From Lysobacter silvisoli (lineage in GTDB: Bacteria; Pseudomonadota; Gammaproteobacteria; Xanthomonadales; Xanthomonadaceae), in assembly GCF_003382365.1 (NCBI RefSeq), contig NZ_QTSU01000001.1, positions 2,108,001-2,172,000 of the forward strand: a DNA stretch of 64,000 nucleotides. The letters run 5' to 3'. The notes beneath the pieces are model-generated. The model made no database searches. It saw only the letters and a list, made by a program, of their open reading frames with translations, and had not been told where the DNA came from. Numbering within the stretch: the first letter of the stretch is position 1; every line of letters starts with the position of its first letter. Both the position numbers and the translations under genes were made by a program. Shown piece by piece: positions 44,593-53,330 of the stretch.

Positions 44593-44706
44593 GCCTAACC
44601 TCCTGTTGGGCATCGCGCGCGCATTCGACGCGGCACTAGGCAAGCACAGCCGCTGGCCGCCCGGCGCGCCGCTCGTCGGCGAAGAGGTACAGCGGACCGC
44701 AGCGCC

Positions 44707-45066
44707 TCAGCGGTTGCGACGAACCTCCAGCCACACCAGCAGCAGCGGCGTGCCGAACACCACCAGCACCAGCGCCGCATAAATCGTAGCCGCGACGATC
44801 TGGCCCTGTGCCGCCGCCAACACGGCCGGCAGCAGCGCCAGCAACACACCCAGCGGCTGGCGCCGGGTCAGCAGATAAGCGCCCAGCGCCGCCAGCAGCC
44901 ACAGCGCCGATTGCAGCATGGTCCGGGTGGACGACACCGGCGCGCCCTGCACGCCGTCCGGGCCCGGGCCGATGAACAGCAGGGCGACCACGCCGAGCAC
45001 GGCGACGGTCATCAGCATCCAGGCGCACAGGTCGGACAGGCCGAAGAGGAACTTGGTCAGGCGCAT
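44707..45066 (-). CDS. Small four-helix membrane protein
   Basis: Protein of 119 aa, not assigned to a named family. Four hydrophobic segments are clear: WMLMTVAVLGVVALLFIG, MLQSALWLLAALGAYLL, PLGVLLALLPAVLAAA and IYAALVLVVFGTPLLLVWL, with a basic C-terminus (EVRRNR). It stands alone on the minus strand between the cysteine-rich gene and a DUF1801 gene. Confidence 0.7.
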   Translation of the reverse strand: MRLTKFLFGLSDLCAWMLMTVAVLGVVALLFIGPGPDGVQGAPVSSTRTMLQSALWLLAALGAYLLTRRQPLGVLLALLPAVLAAAQGQIVAATIYAALVLVVFGTPLLLVWLEVRRNR

Positions 45067-45124
45067 GAAGGCTTTCTCGGGACTCGGTCGTTGCGGCAGC
45101 GGCGCAGTGTAATCCGCGTGCGCC

Positions 45125-45514
45125 TCAATCGCTGCGGCTGGCCGGATGGCCCACGCTGCGGTTCAGTTCCACCGCCTGCCTGACCAGCCGCCGCACGATC
45201 GTGGCCGACGGCGGCTGCATGCCCTCGCGCAGGTCGGCCGTGGCCAGCTCGTACTTGCCGCCCGGCTTCAACCGCGGCTCGATGTCCTGCAGGCGCTTGC
45301 CGCGCCAGAACCCGAACAGCACGCGCTGCGCCTCGGCGCGGATCAACAACACCGGCCCGTTGCTGAAGTAGACCAGGTGGCCCCACTTCACCACCTCCTC
45401 CAGCGGCGCGGCCTTGCGCACCTGCTCGCGCAGGTGCTCGACGCAATCGCGGCGCCAGCCGTCCAGCGCGGCCACGTAAGCATCGGGATGAGCGGCCGGG
45501 ACGGTCTTTTGCAT
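45125..45514 (-). CDS. DUF1801 domain protein
   Basis: Protein of 129 aa of the YdhG/DUF1801 type, a small alpha/beta fold of unknown biochemical role. Typical segments are [45 protein letters not shown] and a final basic helix. The start at 45514 has AAAGGAT upstream; a longer frame to 45643 would add an unrelated arginine-rich leader. It is divergent from the sugar dehydrogenase gene. Confidence 0.82.
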   Translation of the reverse strand: MQKTVPAAHPDAYVAALDGWRRDCVEHLREQVRKAAPLEEVVKWGHLVYFSNGPVLLIRAEAQRVLFGFWRGKRLQDIEPRLKPGGKYELATADLREGMQPPSATIVRRLVRQAVELNRSVGHPASRSD

Positions 45515-45700
45515 GGTCTTATCCTTTGGGAGCCCTGCGAACGCCGCCCGCAACTTAACGCGGGACCGGGCGCGAGGAAAGCCGTTCGTCACCGGCCGCG
45601 GGCGCATCGGTCCGTCGCCCGCCGGAACCGCCGCCGCCGTCACGTCTATTTAGCCGCCGCTGCGCTACAACCGCGCCTAGTTCGCGACGGAGTGCCCCCC

Positions 45701-46996
45701 ATGGTCCGTTACCCGACCGCCTTGTCCGCGCTGGCGCTGCTGCTGGCCGCCTGCAATCCGATCAGCGCCGAACTCGCGCCCGAGCGCAAGGACGATCCCG
45801 ACGCGCCGGCGCGCTTCGTCGCCGTCTACGGCAACCCGCCCGCGCAGACGCCGGCCGCAACGAACCCGCAAGCGCCCGCCGCCGATCCGCAACCGCTGGC
45901 CGATACGCCGCCACAAACCGGCGGGCCCAACCAGGCCGCGGTCGAGCCCAACCCGCCGTTCCTGGCCAGCGAGTTCGCCCGCTTCAACGAACCTTGGGCG
46001 ATGACCTTCCTGCCCGACGGCCGCCTGCTGGTCACCGAGAAAAACAGGCGCCTGCGCCTGTTCGATACGAACTCGCGCCAGACCAGCGAGATCACCGGCC
46101 TGCCCGGCGTGGCCTACGGCGGCCAGGGCGGCATGGGCGACGTGGTGCTGCACCCGCAGTTCGCCAGCAACCGCTACGTCTACTTCAGCTACGCCGAAGG
46201 CGGCGCCAACAACGTGCGCGGCGCGGTGGTCGCGCGCGCGGTGCTGAACCTCAACGCCGACGGCAACGGCGGCCATCTGTCGGGCATGCAGGTGCTGTGG
46301 CGGCAGACGCCCAAGGTCACCGGCGAAGGCCACTACAGCCACCGCATCGCCTTCGGCGGCGACGGCAAGCTGTGGATCACCTCCGGCGACCGGCAGAAGT
46401 TCGATCCCGCCCAGGACCTGTCGCAGAACCTGGGCAAGGTGATCCGGCTCAACGACGACGGCAGCGTGCCGGCCGACAATCCCTTCGCCAGCAGCGGCGG
46501 CGTGGCCGCGCAGGTCTGGACCCTGGGCCACCGCAACCTGCTCGGCATCGCCTTCGACAATGCCGGCCGTTTGTGGACGCACGAGATGGGCCCGCAGGGC
46601 GGCGACGAACTCAACCTGATCGAACGCGGCACCAACTACGGCTGGCCCATCGTCTCCAACGGCGACCACTACGGCGGCGCGCCCATCCCCGACCACCCCA
46701 CCCGCCCGGAATTCAACGCGCCGGAAACCTGGTGGACGCCGGTGATCGCCCCGGCCGGCTTCGTGATCTACAACGGCGACCTGTTCCCTTCGTTCCGCGG
46801 CCACGGCTTCATCGGCGGCCTGGCCTCGATGGCGCTGGTGCGCATCCGCTTCGACGGCACCAGCGCGGTGGAGCATGCGCGCTATCCGATGGGCGCACGC
46901 ATCCGCGAGATCGAACAGGGGCCCGACGGTGCTCTGTGGGTGCTGGAAGACAGCACCAATGCGCGGCTGTTGAAGCTGACGCCGCGGCCGTATTGA
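45701..46996 (+). CDS. PQQ-dependent aldose sugar dehydrogenase-like lipoprotein
   Basis: Six-bladed propeller protein of 431 aa of the soluble glucose dehydrogenase/YliI family, oxidising aldose sugars in the periplasm with PQQ. A lipobox (LLLAAC, Cys at about 18) suggests membrane anchoring. After a Pro/Gln-rich linker the propeller begins at [22 protein letters not shown]. Family motifs include [49 protein letters not shown] and [23 protein letters not shown] dispersed repeat begins right after its stop. Confidence 0.92.
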   Translation: MVRYPTALSALALLLAACNPISAELAPERKDDPDAPARFVAVYGNPPAQTPAATNPQAPAADPQPLADTPPQTGGPNQAAVEPNPPFLASEFARFNEPWAMTFLPDGRLLVTEKNRRLRLFDTNSRQTSEITGLPGVAYGGQGGMGDVVLHPQFASNRYVYFSYAEGGANNVRGAVVARAVLNLNADGNGGHLSGMQVLWRQTPKVTGEGHYSHRIAFGGDGKLWITSGDRQKFDPAQDLSQNLGKVIRLNDDGSVPADNPFASSGGVAAQVWTLGHRNLLGIAFDNAGRLWTHEMGPQGGDELNLIERGTNYGWPIVSNGDHYGGAPIPDHPTRPEFNAPETWWTPVIAPAGFVIYNGDLFPSFRGHGFIGGLASMALVRIRFDGTSAVEHARYPMGARIREIEQGPDGALWVLEDSTNARLLKLTPRPY

Positions 46997-46997
46997 C

Positions 46998-47128
46998 AGC
47001 GGCCCTCACCCCAACCCCTCTCCCGTGAACGGAAGAGGGGCTAAACGCAGCAAAACGGTGTTTCTGCTCCCCTCTCCCGCTTGCGGGAGAGCGGCTAGGG
47101 TGAGGGGATGAGCGCGCAGCGCGAATGC
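46998..47128. repeat. Dispersed repeat doublet, copy 2
   Basis: Same organisation as 43998-44123: GGCCCTCACCCCAACCCC at the left, GGCTAGGGTGAGGGGATGAG at the right, ending GCGCAGCGCGAATGC. The central spacer differs in sequence from copy 1 while the arms agree, so the arms are the conserved part. It starts 1-2 nt after the stop codon of the dehydrogenase gene. Confidence 0.85.
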
Positions 47129-47153
47129 TCGTAGCTTTCGAGCCCTACAAACA

Positions 47154-48188
47154 TCACTCCTCCCCGACCCGCACCACCACCTTGCCGAAATTGCGCCCCT
47201 GCAACAGGCCGATGAACGCCTCCGGCGCGCGCTCCAGACCTTCCACCCGATCCTCGCGCAGCTTGATCTTTCCCTGCGCCACCCAAGCCTGCATGTCGCG
47301 CTGGAACTCCTCGTAGCGCGTGCCGTAGTGGTCCAGGATCACGAAGCCCTGCATCAGGATGCGCTTCTGCACCATCGCCGTGGTCAGCAGCGGCAGGCGG
47401 TTCGGACCGGCCGGTACGTCCTGGTCGTTGTAGTGCGCGATCACGCCGCACACCGGCACGCGCGCGCCGATGTTGAGCCGCGGCAGCACCGCGTCGAACA
47501 CCTCGCCGCCCACGTTCTCGAAGTACACGTCGATGCCGTCCGGACAGGCCGCGGCCAGGCGCTGCGCGAACGGCGGATCGTGCCGGTCCAGGCAGTCGTC
47601 GAAGCCCAGCTCCTCGCGCGCATAACGCACCTTGTCCGCGCCGCCGACGATGCCGACCACGCGCGCGCCGCGCAGCTTGGCGATCTGCCCGACCATGGAC
47701 CCCACCGCGCCCGTGGCCGCCGCCACCACCACCGTTTCGCCGGACTGCGGCCGGCCGATGTCGAGCAAGCCCACGTAGGCGGTGAAGGCCGGCATGCCCA
47801 GCCCGCCCAGGGCCAGCGAGGGCTGCGCCATGTCGCCCAGCGGCGCCAGGCCTTCGCCGTCGGACAGCGCGTAGTCCTGCCAGCCCGCACCGGACAGCAC
47901 CACCTCGCCGGCGCGGAACTGCGGATGGCGCGACTCGACCACGCGGCTGACCGTGCCGCCGGCCATCGGCTGGCCCAAGGCCACCGCGGGCGCATAGGTC
48001 GGACCGATCTCGTTCATCAGCTGGCGCATGTACGGGTCCAGCGACAGGTACAGCGTGCGCAGCAGCACCTGGCCTTCGCCGGGCGTGGGCACTTCGCCTT
48101 GTTCGATGCGGAAGTTCTGCGGCGTAGGCAGGCCCTGCGGCCGCGCGGCCAGGACCACGCGGCGGTTGACGGTATCGCTCTGCGACAT
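47154..48188 (-). CDS. NADP-dependent zinc-free alcohol dehydrogenase/reductase (CurA-like)
   Basis: MDR-superfamily reductase of 344 aa, close to curcumin/dihydrocurcumin reductase CurA and leukotriene B4 dehydrogenases. It reduces activated C=C bonds with NADPH. Marks are VLLRTLYLSLDPYMRQLM near residue 50, the AATGAVGSMVGQIAKLRGARVVG Rossmann motif near 155, and FENVGGEVFDAVLPRLN. The structural zinc cysteines are absent, as in this subfamily. The start at 48188 is the family start; 24 further upstream codons are unconserved. Confidence 0.9.
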   Translation of the reverse strand: MSQSDTVNRRVVLAARPQGLPTPQNFRIEQGEVPTPGEGQVLLRTLYLSLDPYMRQLMNEIGPTYAPAVALGQPMAGGTVSRVVESRHPQFRAGEVVLSGAGWQDYALSDGEGLAPLGDMAQPSLALGGLGMPAFTAYVGLLDIGRPQSGETVVVAAATGAVGSMVGQIAKLRGARVVGIVGGADKVRYAREELGFDDCLDRHDPPFAQRLAAACPDGIDVYFENVGGEVFDAVLPRLNIGARVPVCGVIAHYNDQDVPAGPNRLPLLTTAMVQKRILMQGFVILDHYGTRYEEFQRDMQAWVAQGKIKLREDRVEGLERAPEAFIGLLQGRNFGKVVVRVGEE

Positions 48189-48474
48189 GAGTTGCTCCGG
48201 TGTGGGGTACGGCCGCAGCGACGCGCCGATGCGGCGACGGGCGGTGCGGCCGGTGGGCATACGCTAGTGACCGCCGCGGCCGCGATCCAGGCGCATGGGA
48301 TCAACACATCGTTGCCCGGATGCAGCGGCCGATACGGCGGCGCAGCATCGTGTATAACCGCAGCACAGGGGAAATCGAAACGCGCTGTCCCGGGATCGGG
48401 ATTTCGTTGTCCATTTCCTGCGAACACCGTTGTCCACGGAACGGAACCCCGACCCACCACTCTCGGGAGCAGCG

Positions 48475-49095
48475 ATGTCCAGCGAATCCATTGCCGCCAA
48501 TGCCGTCGGTTTTCTGCGCGCGCACGACCGCCACGAACTCGAACGCATGCGCGGCGCCTACACCGGCACGGCCGAGCGCGCCTTGCTCGACGAGGAACTG
48601 GCACCGGTCTCGCCGCTGCTCAAGGCCCAACTCGAAATCACCGTCGCCGCGCTCAACGCCTTTCTGGCCACGTGGAACGAGCGCTCGGCCGCCTTGCGCG
48701 CGCGCCTGGAGCGCGCGGGCCGCTGGTCGTTCTGGGGCGCGGTGATCGCCACCTTGGGCAGCGGCTCGGCGCTGAGCCTGATGCTGGGCAAAGCCTCCGG
48801 CCTGGCGGTACCGCTGGCCGCGGCGGTCGGACTGGCCGGCGGCCTGATCGGCCTGATCGAGAAGTTCCTGCGCCGCGACCTGTACGGCGGCGACAACGCG
48901 CTCACCGACCGCATGCGCGACCTGTCCGCCGGCGCCGCGACCGCATCGGCTTACATTCGACAGTTCATGCCGCACCTGCAATCCGACGATGCCGGCGAGG
49001 ATCCGGAGGCGTTGAAGGACGCGCTGCGCCGCGCCAACGAGCACATCGGCCAGATGCAGGCCCTGCTCGACGCCCTGCCCAGCCTGAGCCGCTGA
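48475..49095 (+). CDS. Two-transmembrane helical protein paired with a caspase-like gene
   Basis: Protein of 206 aa. Residues 1-80 are helical and soluble, two hydrophobic segments lie at about 83-128 (FWGAVIATLGSGSALSLML, VPLAAAVGLAGGLIGLI), and the remainder is a coiled-coil-prone helix ending EHIGQMQALLDALPSL. This 2-TM plus cytoplasmic helix plan is reminiscent of effector or sensor membrane proteins of conflict systems, but no family is recognised. CGGGAG precedes the ATG. The next gene starts 9 bp later. Confidence 0.7.
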   Translation: MSSESIAANAVGFLRAHDRHELERMRGAYTGTAERALLDEELAPVSPLLKAQLEITVAALNAFLATWNERSAALRARLERAGRWSFWGAVIATLGSGSALSLMLGKASGLAVPLAAAVGLAGGLIGLIEKFLRRDLYGGDNALTDRMRDLSAGAATASAYIRQFMPHLQSDDAGEDPEALKDALRRANEHIGQMQALLDALPSLSR

Positions 49096-49104
49096 GGCGC
49101 CGGC

Positions 49105-50682
49105 ATGCGCCGCGCTGCCTGCGCCGTCGCGTTGGCGCTGCTGCTGGCGCCGTTGGCGGTGGGCGCGCAGAAGTACCGCCCTTCGCCGCACGCATCACGG
49201 CCGCCAATCCACACCGATGTTGTGCGCGAACCGCTCCGCGATCCGCATGCGGAGGCCGTAACCGGCACTGCGGCCCCCGCAACGTCCCGCTTGCGGTATA
49301 TCGAGGATCTGCTGTCCTATCAGCACACCTTGGAAAGGCTGTCCGCGCAGGGCCTCAAGCCCAGCAACGCGTCTCATCAGCCTTCCGTGCAACGCCTGGC
49401 CACGCATTACGCCCAAGCCAAACGCAGCGACCGAGTCGAAGCGTTAGCGGACGATCTGGCCTGGCTCAGCATGCGCGCCACTGGCCAGCGCCAGATCGAT
49501 GGCGAACTGCGCGCCCACAGCCAGGCCGTGGCCCGGCGCCTGTTCGGCCAGCCGTGGCGCCTGGACCAGGTCAAGGTGCTGGCCACCGGCCTGTCCGCTC
49601 CCACGGTAGCCAGCATCCGCCGATCGAGCCGGACAGATGCCAGGACCGACGCCGATCTGCTGGCGATAGAACGGGCACTGGGAGACGGCGCCCAGCAAGG
49701 CACCGCCTCTTGGAACCTCGCCCTGGAGCGAGCGCTCAGCCCGTTTCGCGGGCAGCTGTTGATCCTGGTCGCGCACCATCAAGCCGGCACCGGCGAGCAC
49801 AACAGCCACGTCTCCATAGGCAGCGAAAACGGCCGCACCGTGCAAGTACCGGTCGACTTGCTGATGAAAGCCGCCAAGGCCAGCTCCGTGCATGTGTTCC
49901 TGCTCGGCTGCGCGACCGCGGCGTCCAGCCCGTTGGGCACCCACCGCCCGATCAAGGCCGAGCAGGCCGAAGCCGGCATCGCCGCGCTGTTCGCTCGCGA
50001 CATCGCCACCTATGGCGACATCTACCAGCGCCTGTCGGGCGACCGCATCACCCTGATCTTCGATATCACCCTGGCCATGCAGGGGCTGTTCCCGGTGCTG
50101 CCGCCGAACGCAACCAGGCCCGCCGACGAATGGCGCATTCCGCTACCGCACTGGAACATCGCGCCGGCCGGCATCGCCAGCAGTCGCGATCAGGACTGCA
50201 TGCGCGACCTGGACTGCGCGCCCGCCGGCTACGGCGACAGGCCGCTGATCATGGCGGACTTTCCAATGACCGCTCAGGACAGGCAGGCCACGAGCGATCC
50301 CGTCGACGACTCCGGCCCCTCGTTCTGGGACACGCTCGGGCCCTTCCTGCTCTTGCTGCCGCCGGGCTTGGCGATGCTGATCCTGTTCGAGCGCATCCAT
50401 CAGGAATCCAAGAAGCCCCAGGAGCTCAACGAGAACGGCGAGGACACCCTCACCAGCAGCTTGCGCTGGTTCAAAGCGATCTGCGTGGCCACCGTGACCT
50501 ACGTGGCCGCCCTGGGCGTATTCCTGTTGTATCGGGCTGTCACCGACATCAACGTCGACAGCCTGCTCGGCGCGCTGCTGGCGGCCTGGCTCACCTGGTG
50601 GTTCGCCAGGAATCTCTCGGCAGGGGTGCGCTCGTCCGAGCAGGCCATACGCAAACGGGCGCCGCGCGGATTCCTGCCCTGA
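49105..50682 (+). CDS. Membrane-anchored caspase-like (CHAT-like) protein
   Basis: Protein of 525 aa. A signal peptide or N-terminal anchor (CAVALALLLAPLAVGAQ) is followed by a helical region to about 190. Then comes a caspase-fold-like segment: LLILVAHHQAG with His224/225, a GENGRTVQVPVDLL strand and VHVFLLGCATAASS with Cys269. This His-Cys spacing and context fit the catalytic dyad of CHAT/caspase-like peptidases. Three C-terminal hydrophobic segments (from about 410) anchor it. The domain would then be periplasmic, which is unusual. Activity is inferred from motifs only. Confidence 0.65.
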   Translation: MRRAACAVALALLLAPLAVGAQKYRPSPHASRPPIHTDVVREPLRDPHAEAVTGTAAPATSRLRYIEDLLSYQHTLERLSAQGLKPSNASHQPSVQRLATHYAQAKRSDRVEALADDLAWLSMRATGQRQIDGELRAHSQAVARRLFGQPWRLDQVKVLATGLSAPTVASIRRSSRTDARTDADLLAIERALGDGAQQGTASWNLALERALSPFRGQLLILVAHHQAGTGEHNSHVSIGSENGRTVQVPVDLLMKAAKASSVHVFLLGCATAASSPLGTHRPIKAEQAEAGIAALFARDIATYGDIYQRLSGDRITLIFDITLAMQGLFPVLPPNATRPADEWRIPLPHWNIAPAGIASSRDQDCMRDLDCAPAGYGDRPLIMADFPMTAQDRQATSDPVDDSGPSFWDTLGPFLLLLPPGLAMLILFERIHQESKKPQELNENGEDTLTSSLRWFKAICVATVTYVAALGVFLLYRAVTDINVDSLLGALLAAWLTWWFARNLSAGVRSSEQAIRKRAPRGFLP

Positions 50683-50717
50683 ATTCCGCCTCGAGCGCGA
50701 AGGCTCGCCTGCCAGGG

Positions 50718-51188
50718 CTACTTCACCGGAATAACGACGGAACAAGCATTGGTGACGCCACGCCGATCCAACAGCAGCACCTCCAGCTGCGCGCTGTTCG
50801 CGTCGTCTGCGTAGCTCATGCCCGTCAGGTACACCTGCGAGCGGTAACGCCGCACCGCGATATGCGGAAACGCACGCTCCTCGTTCCGGCCGCTGGCGGA
50901 GAAGACCACCTGGGCCTCGGCCAAGTCGGCGGGAAAGCGGCTGGGCGAATCGCTGCGCCACAGCACGATGCGGTCGCTGATGCCGTCGCCGTCCAGATCG
51001 ACGTTGGGCACCTGCACGCTGCCTTCGCGGCTGGAATCCGGGAACTCCTCCAAGCGCTCGCCCAGGCGGCCCGCCTCGGCCGGTTTGGCGCGCAAGGCCG
51101 CGCACAGCGCCGGTTCGGCGGCCATGGCCGCGCCGGTCGCGAACCAGAGACCCAGGCCGAGAACGGCGAAGTAGGTGTCGCGGCGCAT
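50718..51188 (-). CDS. Small exported protein with calcium-loop-like motif
   Basis: Protein of 156 aa with a signal peptide (FAVLGLGLWFATGAAMAAE). The mature domain contains VPNVDLDGDGISDRIVLWR, an EF-hand/FG-GAP-type DxDxDG calcium loop followed by a hydrophobic strand, as in integrin-like repeat proteins. Two cysteines (near residue 25 and near the C-terminus) may pair. The family is not known. Confidence 0.65.
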   Translation of the reverse strand: MRRDTYFAVLGLGLWFATGAAMAAEPALCAALRAKPAEAGRLGERLEEFPDSSREGSVQVPNVDLDGDGISDRIVLWRSDSPSRFPADLAEAQVVFSASGRNEERAFPHIAVRRYRSQVYLTGMSYADDANSAQLEVLLLDRRGVTNACSVVIPVK

Positions 51189-51322
51189 ACGGTTCCATCC
51201 TGGAGGACCGACGGGTGTCGCCAGCATAGATCACGGCGCGCGCCGGGACGAAGGCTTTGATTTCGACGGTGGTCAGGTCCATGCGTGGCGTTCCAGTCGA
51301 AGCTTGTGTCGCAAGGGTAGGT

Positions 51323-51353
51323 TCGCGGTCGCAGCTTGCGCAGCTCCTACAGG
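51323..51353. repeat. Diverged REP-like palindrome
   Basis: TCGCGGTCGCAGCTTGCGCAGCTCCTACAGG is a variant of the GCGGTCGCGGCTTACGCCGCTCCTACC family found elsewhere in the window, placed between two leftward genes for small exported proteins. Confidence 0.5.
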
Positions 51354-51386
51354 GAGCGGGCGAAGCTTGGGCCTGGCTGGGTGGAT

Positions 51387-51857
51387 CTACTGGCAGGGAT
51401 CGAGGGCTTTCATCATGGCCTTCTGGATCAGCGGGTCGCCCGAGCCGCCGACCTCCTGCAGCTTGATGTAGGACGGCATGCTGACGATGACACGGATGCG
51501 CTCCAGTTCCTCCCGATCGAACTCGCCATGGGACGCGCCGTCGGTCCGCGAATACAGGATGTTGTCGTCGGTCCAGCGTGCGCCCAACGGGGTGCTGAAG
51601 AACGCGTCCAGCACGACCAGGTCGGCGGCGGGCACGACCCGGGCGATGATGGCCTGGTAGGCCTCGCTGTAGGCGTAGTTGCTGATCTGGTCGAGGCAGC
51701 CCTTCATGGCCGGGTGGCTCTGCGCCAGCCCATGCTTCATGCCCGCGATGCTGAGCCGGGAGAACTCGTCGGCGGTGGGGTGCCGGACCTCTTGAGCCTG
51801 TGCGGCGGAACCGAGCGCCAGCGCAAGCGCGGCGGCGATGCATGGCGCTTTGAACAT
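51387..51857 (-). CDS. Small exported hypothetical protein
   Basis: Protein of 156 aa, not recognised. The start at 51857 gives a good signal peptide (MFKAPCIAAALALALGSAAQAQ), and GGGGG precedes it; a longer frame to 52145 would be arginine-rich and hydrophilic, unlike coding sequence here. The mature part is mainly helical (DEFSRLSIAGMKHGLAQSHP, GCLDQISNYAYSEAYQAIIA) with two cysteines. A periplasmic location is likely. Confidence 0.65.
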   Translation of the reverse strand: MFKAPCIAAALALALGSAAQAQEVRHPTADEFSRLSIAGMKHGLAQSHPAMKGCLDQISNYAYSEAYQAIIARVVPAADLVVLDAFFSTPLGARWTDDNILYSRTDGASHGEFDREELERIRVIVSMPSYIKLQEVGGSGDPLIQKAMMKALDPCQ

Positions 51858-52641
51858 GGAACCCCCTGTGGGTGTACGGCGGTCGGCCGCGAAATGGTCT
51901 GACCGGCCCCCAACCTTGTCAATGAAGCACCACAACGGCCATCCCGCCATAGCTGCGCCGGCCTGCGCGCAAGGGTCCGCAACACGCGCAAGCCTCCAAT
52001 TGCGGGGCGCAAGCCGCCCTGGCTCAATCGCAAGGCAAAAAGGCGGGCCGGCCCGGGTGCGGACCTTGCGCGCAAGCCGTGGAGGCTTGCGCGTGCGCAC
52101 CGTCGGGCTCGGCGCGCAACGCTTGAAGGCTCGTGCGCAAGGCAAATCGGTTCACGCCCGCCCGCCGCGGCTTGCCCGCAAGGCTCGGCAGCTCGCGAGC
52201 GCAAGCCTCGGAACGTCGCGCGCAAGGCTCGGCGCTCTGCGAGCCGCGGTTGACGCCTTGCGGCCGAGTTGCGCGACCTCGCGGGCCGGGCGAGCGGCTC
52301 GACGCTCCAGGCCATGACGTTCGCGCTTGCGGCTCCCCCCATCGCGCCCGCGTCAAACATCCCCGCGCACGGCCCTACCCCACCCGCTCCCCGGTTTCCC
52401 AGCGCCCGCGCCAGAGCACAAAGAGCGGCCCGAGCCCGCAACCGCCTTGGGGTAGGAGCGGCGTAAGCCGCGACCCGCGCAGGCGCCCCTAGCAGCGCAA
52501 TCGCGGCTCACGCCGCAAAGGCCACCCACCTCCCGGGCAGGAGCGGCGCAAGCCGCGACCCGCGCAGACGGCCGCAGTGGCGCGGTCGCGGCTTACGCCG
52601 CTCCTACCCCAAAGCCCGTGCGGCGCGGGGGCGCAACCGCG
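51858..52641. other. 784-bp gene-free stretch rich in CGCAAG words and REP palindromes
   Basis: No credible gene. Between about 51960 and 52335 the hexamer CGCAAG or its complement occurs 13 times, often as GCGCAAGGCTCGG or GCGCAAGCCTCGG at 25-30-bp spacing, suggesting a decayed tandem repeat. From 52446 to 52614 lies a cluster of four REP-like palindromes. The open frames across it are arginine- and alanine-rich and have no ribosome-binding sites. Confidence 0.6.
52446..52614. repeat. Cluster of REP-like palindromes forming a large inverted repeat
   Basis: CTTGGGGTAGGAGCGGCGTAAGCCGCGACC (52446-52475) is mirrored by GGTCGCGGCTTACGCCGCTCCTACCCCAAAG at 52584-52614. Between them are a third copy in the first orientation (52538-52569, GCAGGAGCGGCGCAAGCCGCGACCC) and a partial copy near 52495-52519. 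The same element occurs at 16598-16634. Confidence 0.82.
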
Positions 52642-52926
52642 CTAGTGCAGCCGCTTGCCCGCCCCAAGGCACCACTGGTCGCAGGCCGCCGGCAACCACT
52701 CGCAGGCGTCCATCACCGGGTCCAGCTGCCGGGCCATCGCGGTGAAGATCTGGTGCAGGTTCTGATGATGGCGCGTGTTGCGGTACCCGATCTGCGCCAG
52801 CACCTCCGGCTGCAGCGTGCGGACGATGCCCTGCAGTTCCTGGTGGAACCGGTACAGCTGGTGAAAGGCGTCTTCGGGGATCACCACGCCCGAGCGTGGC
52901 GCGGTCGGTGGGGTCTTGCGGGCCAT
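52642..52926 (-). CDS. XAC0095-like small protein
   Basis: Protein of 94 aa. The segment SGVVIPEDAFHQLYRFHQELQGI (residues about 11-33) matches the short helical family named after Xanthomonas XAC0095, of unknown function and nearly restricted to Xanthomonadaceae. The C-terminal half is helical with two cysteines. The start at 52926 is preceded by AAGGGAAGGAG. A structured region lies directly upstream (52991-53156). Confidence 0.65.
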   Translation of the reverse strand: MARKTPPTAPRSGVVIPEDAFHQLYRFHQELQGIVRTLQPEVLAQIGYRNTRHHQNLHQIFTAMARQLDPVMDACEWLPAACDQWCLGAGKRLH

Positions 52927-52990
52927 ACGCAGCACTCCTTCCCTTGAGCGGAATCCCCGCATTGCACGCAGCAGCACAAGCGGGATGTCG

Positions 52991-53156
52991 GGAGGTTCTA
53001 ACCGCACACAGCCGGCGGGCTTATTTCCCTTTCGGGTGTTGTATTCACCGCCCTCCCGACGCAGAGCGCTAGCGTCGGCCATGCCCAAAGCAACGGACAT
53101 GAAAAACCCGCCAAAACTCGGTGGCGGGTACCGCTGTGTGAGGAGTTAGAAGCTCC
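52991..53156 (-). ncRNA. Candidate structured RNA upstream of the XAC0095-like gene
   Basis: On the minus strand, GGAGCTTCTAACTCC..CACACAGCG (right arm, 53132-53156) can pair with GCTGTGTGCGGTTAGAACCTCC (left arm, 52991-53012): CACACAGC/GCTGTGTG and TTCTAAC/GTTAGAA. Enclosed is a CCCGCCA/TGGCGGG hairpin followed by five T residues. A hairpin-plus-distant-complement layout is known from C4-type antisense RNAs of phages P1/P4, but the identity is not established. It may equally be a leader of the gene at 52926. Confidence 0.35.
53102..53128 (-). terminator. Intrinsic terminator-like hairpin, minus strand
   Basis: Stem CCCGCCA (53107-53113) / TGGCGGG (53122-53128), 8-nt loop, followed on the minus strand by TTTTT (53102-53106). 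It would end a short transcript starting to its right, or act as an attenuator before the XAC0095-like gene. Confidence 0.65.
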
Positions 53157-53330
53157 TTGGGCAGGAACTTTGCTACTCGCAACAGCGGCGCGTCAATCAG
53201 AAAAATCCTACACATATTAACGCACGCGGAGCATGCACCAAAGTGTGCCTCCGCAGGAACTAAACAACAAAAGCGCCTTGTGCTGAAGTACTCCCGCGCC
53301 GATCCGGCGCATGGACAAGGACTCCCCACC

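Larger units (their letters stand above)
52927..53330. other. 404-bp gap with structured RNA-like elements
   Basis: No credible gene. It holds the long inverted repeat 52991-53156, the terminator-like hairpin 53102-53128, and a hairpin GCGGAG..CTCCGC (53226-53254) with inner GCAC/GTGT pairing. The right end carries the ribosome-binding site AAGGA for the ATG at 53331. It is less GC-rich than the surroundings (CACATATTAA near 53212). Confidence 0.5.

Noticed and set aside
52024-52356. Small arginine-rich frames in the repeat-rich gap
   Set aside because: Composition reflects the CGCAAG repeats. No ribosome-binding sites or recognisable domains are present.
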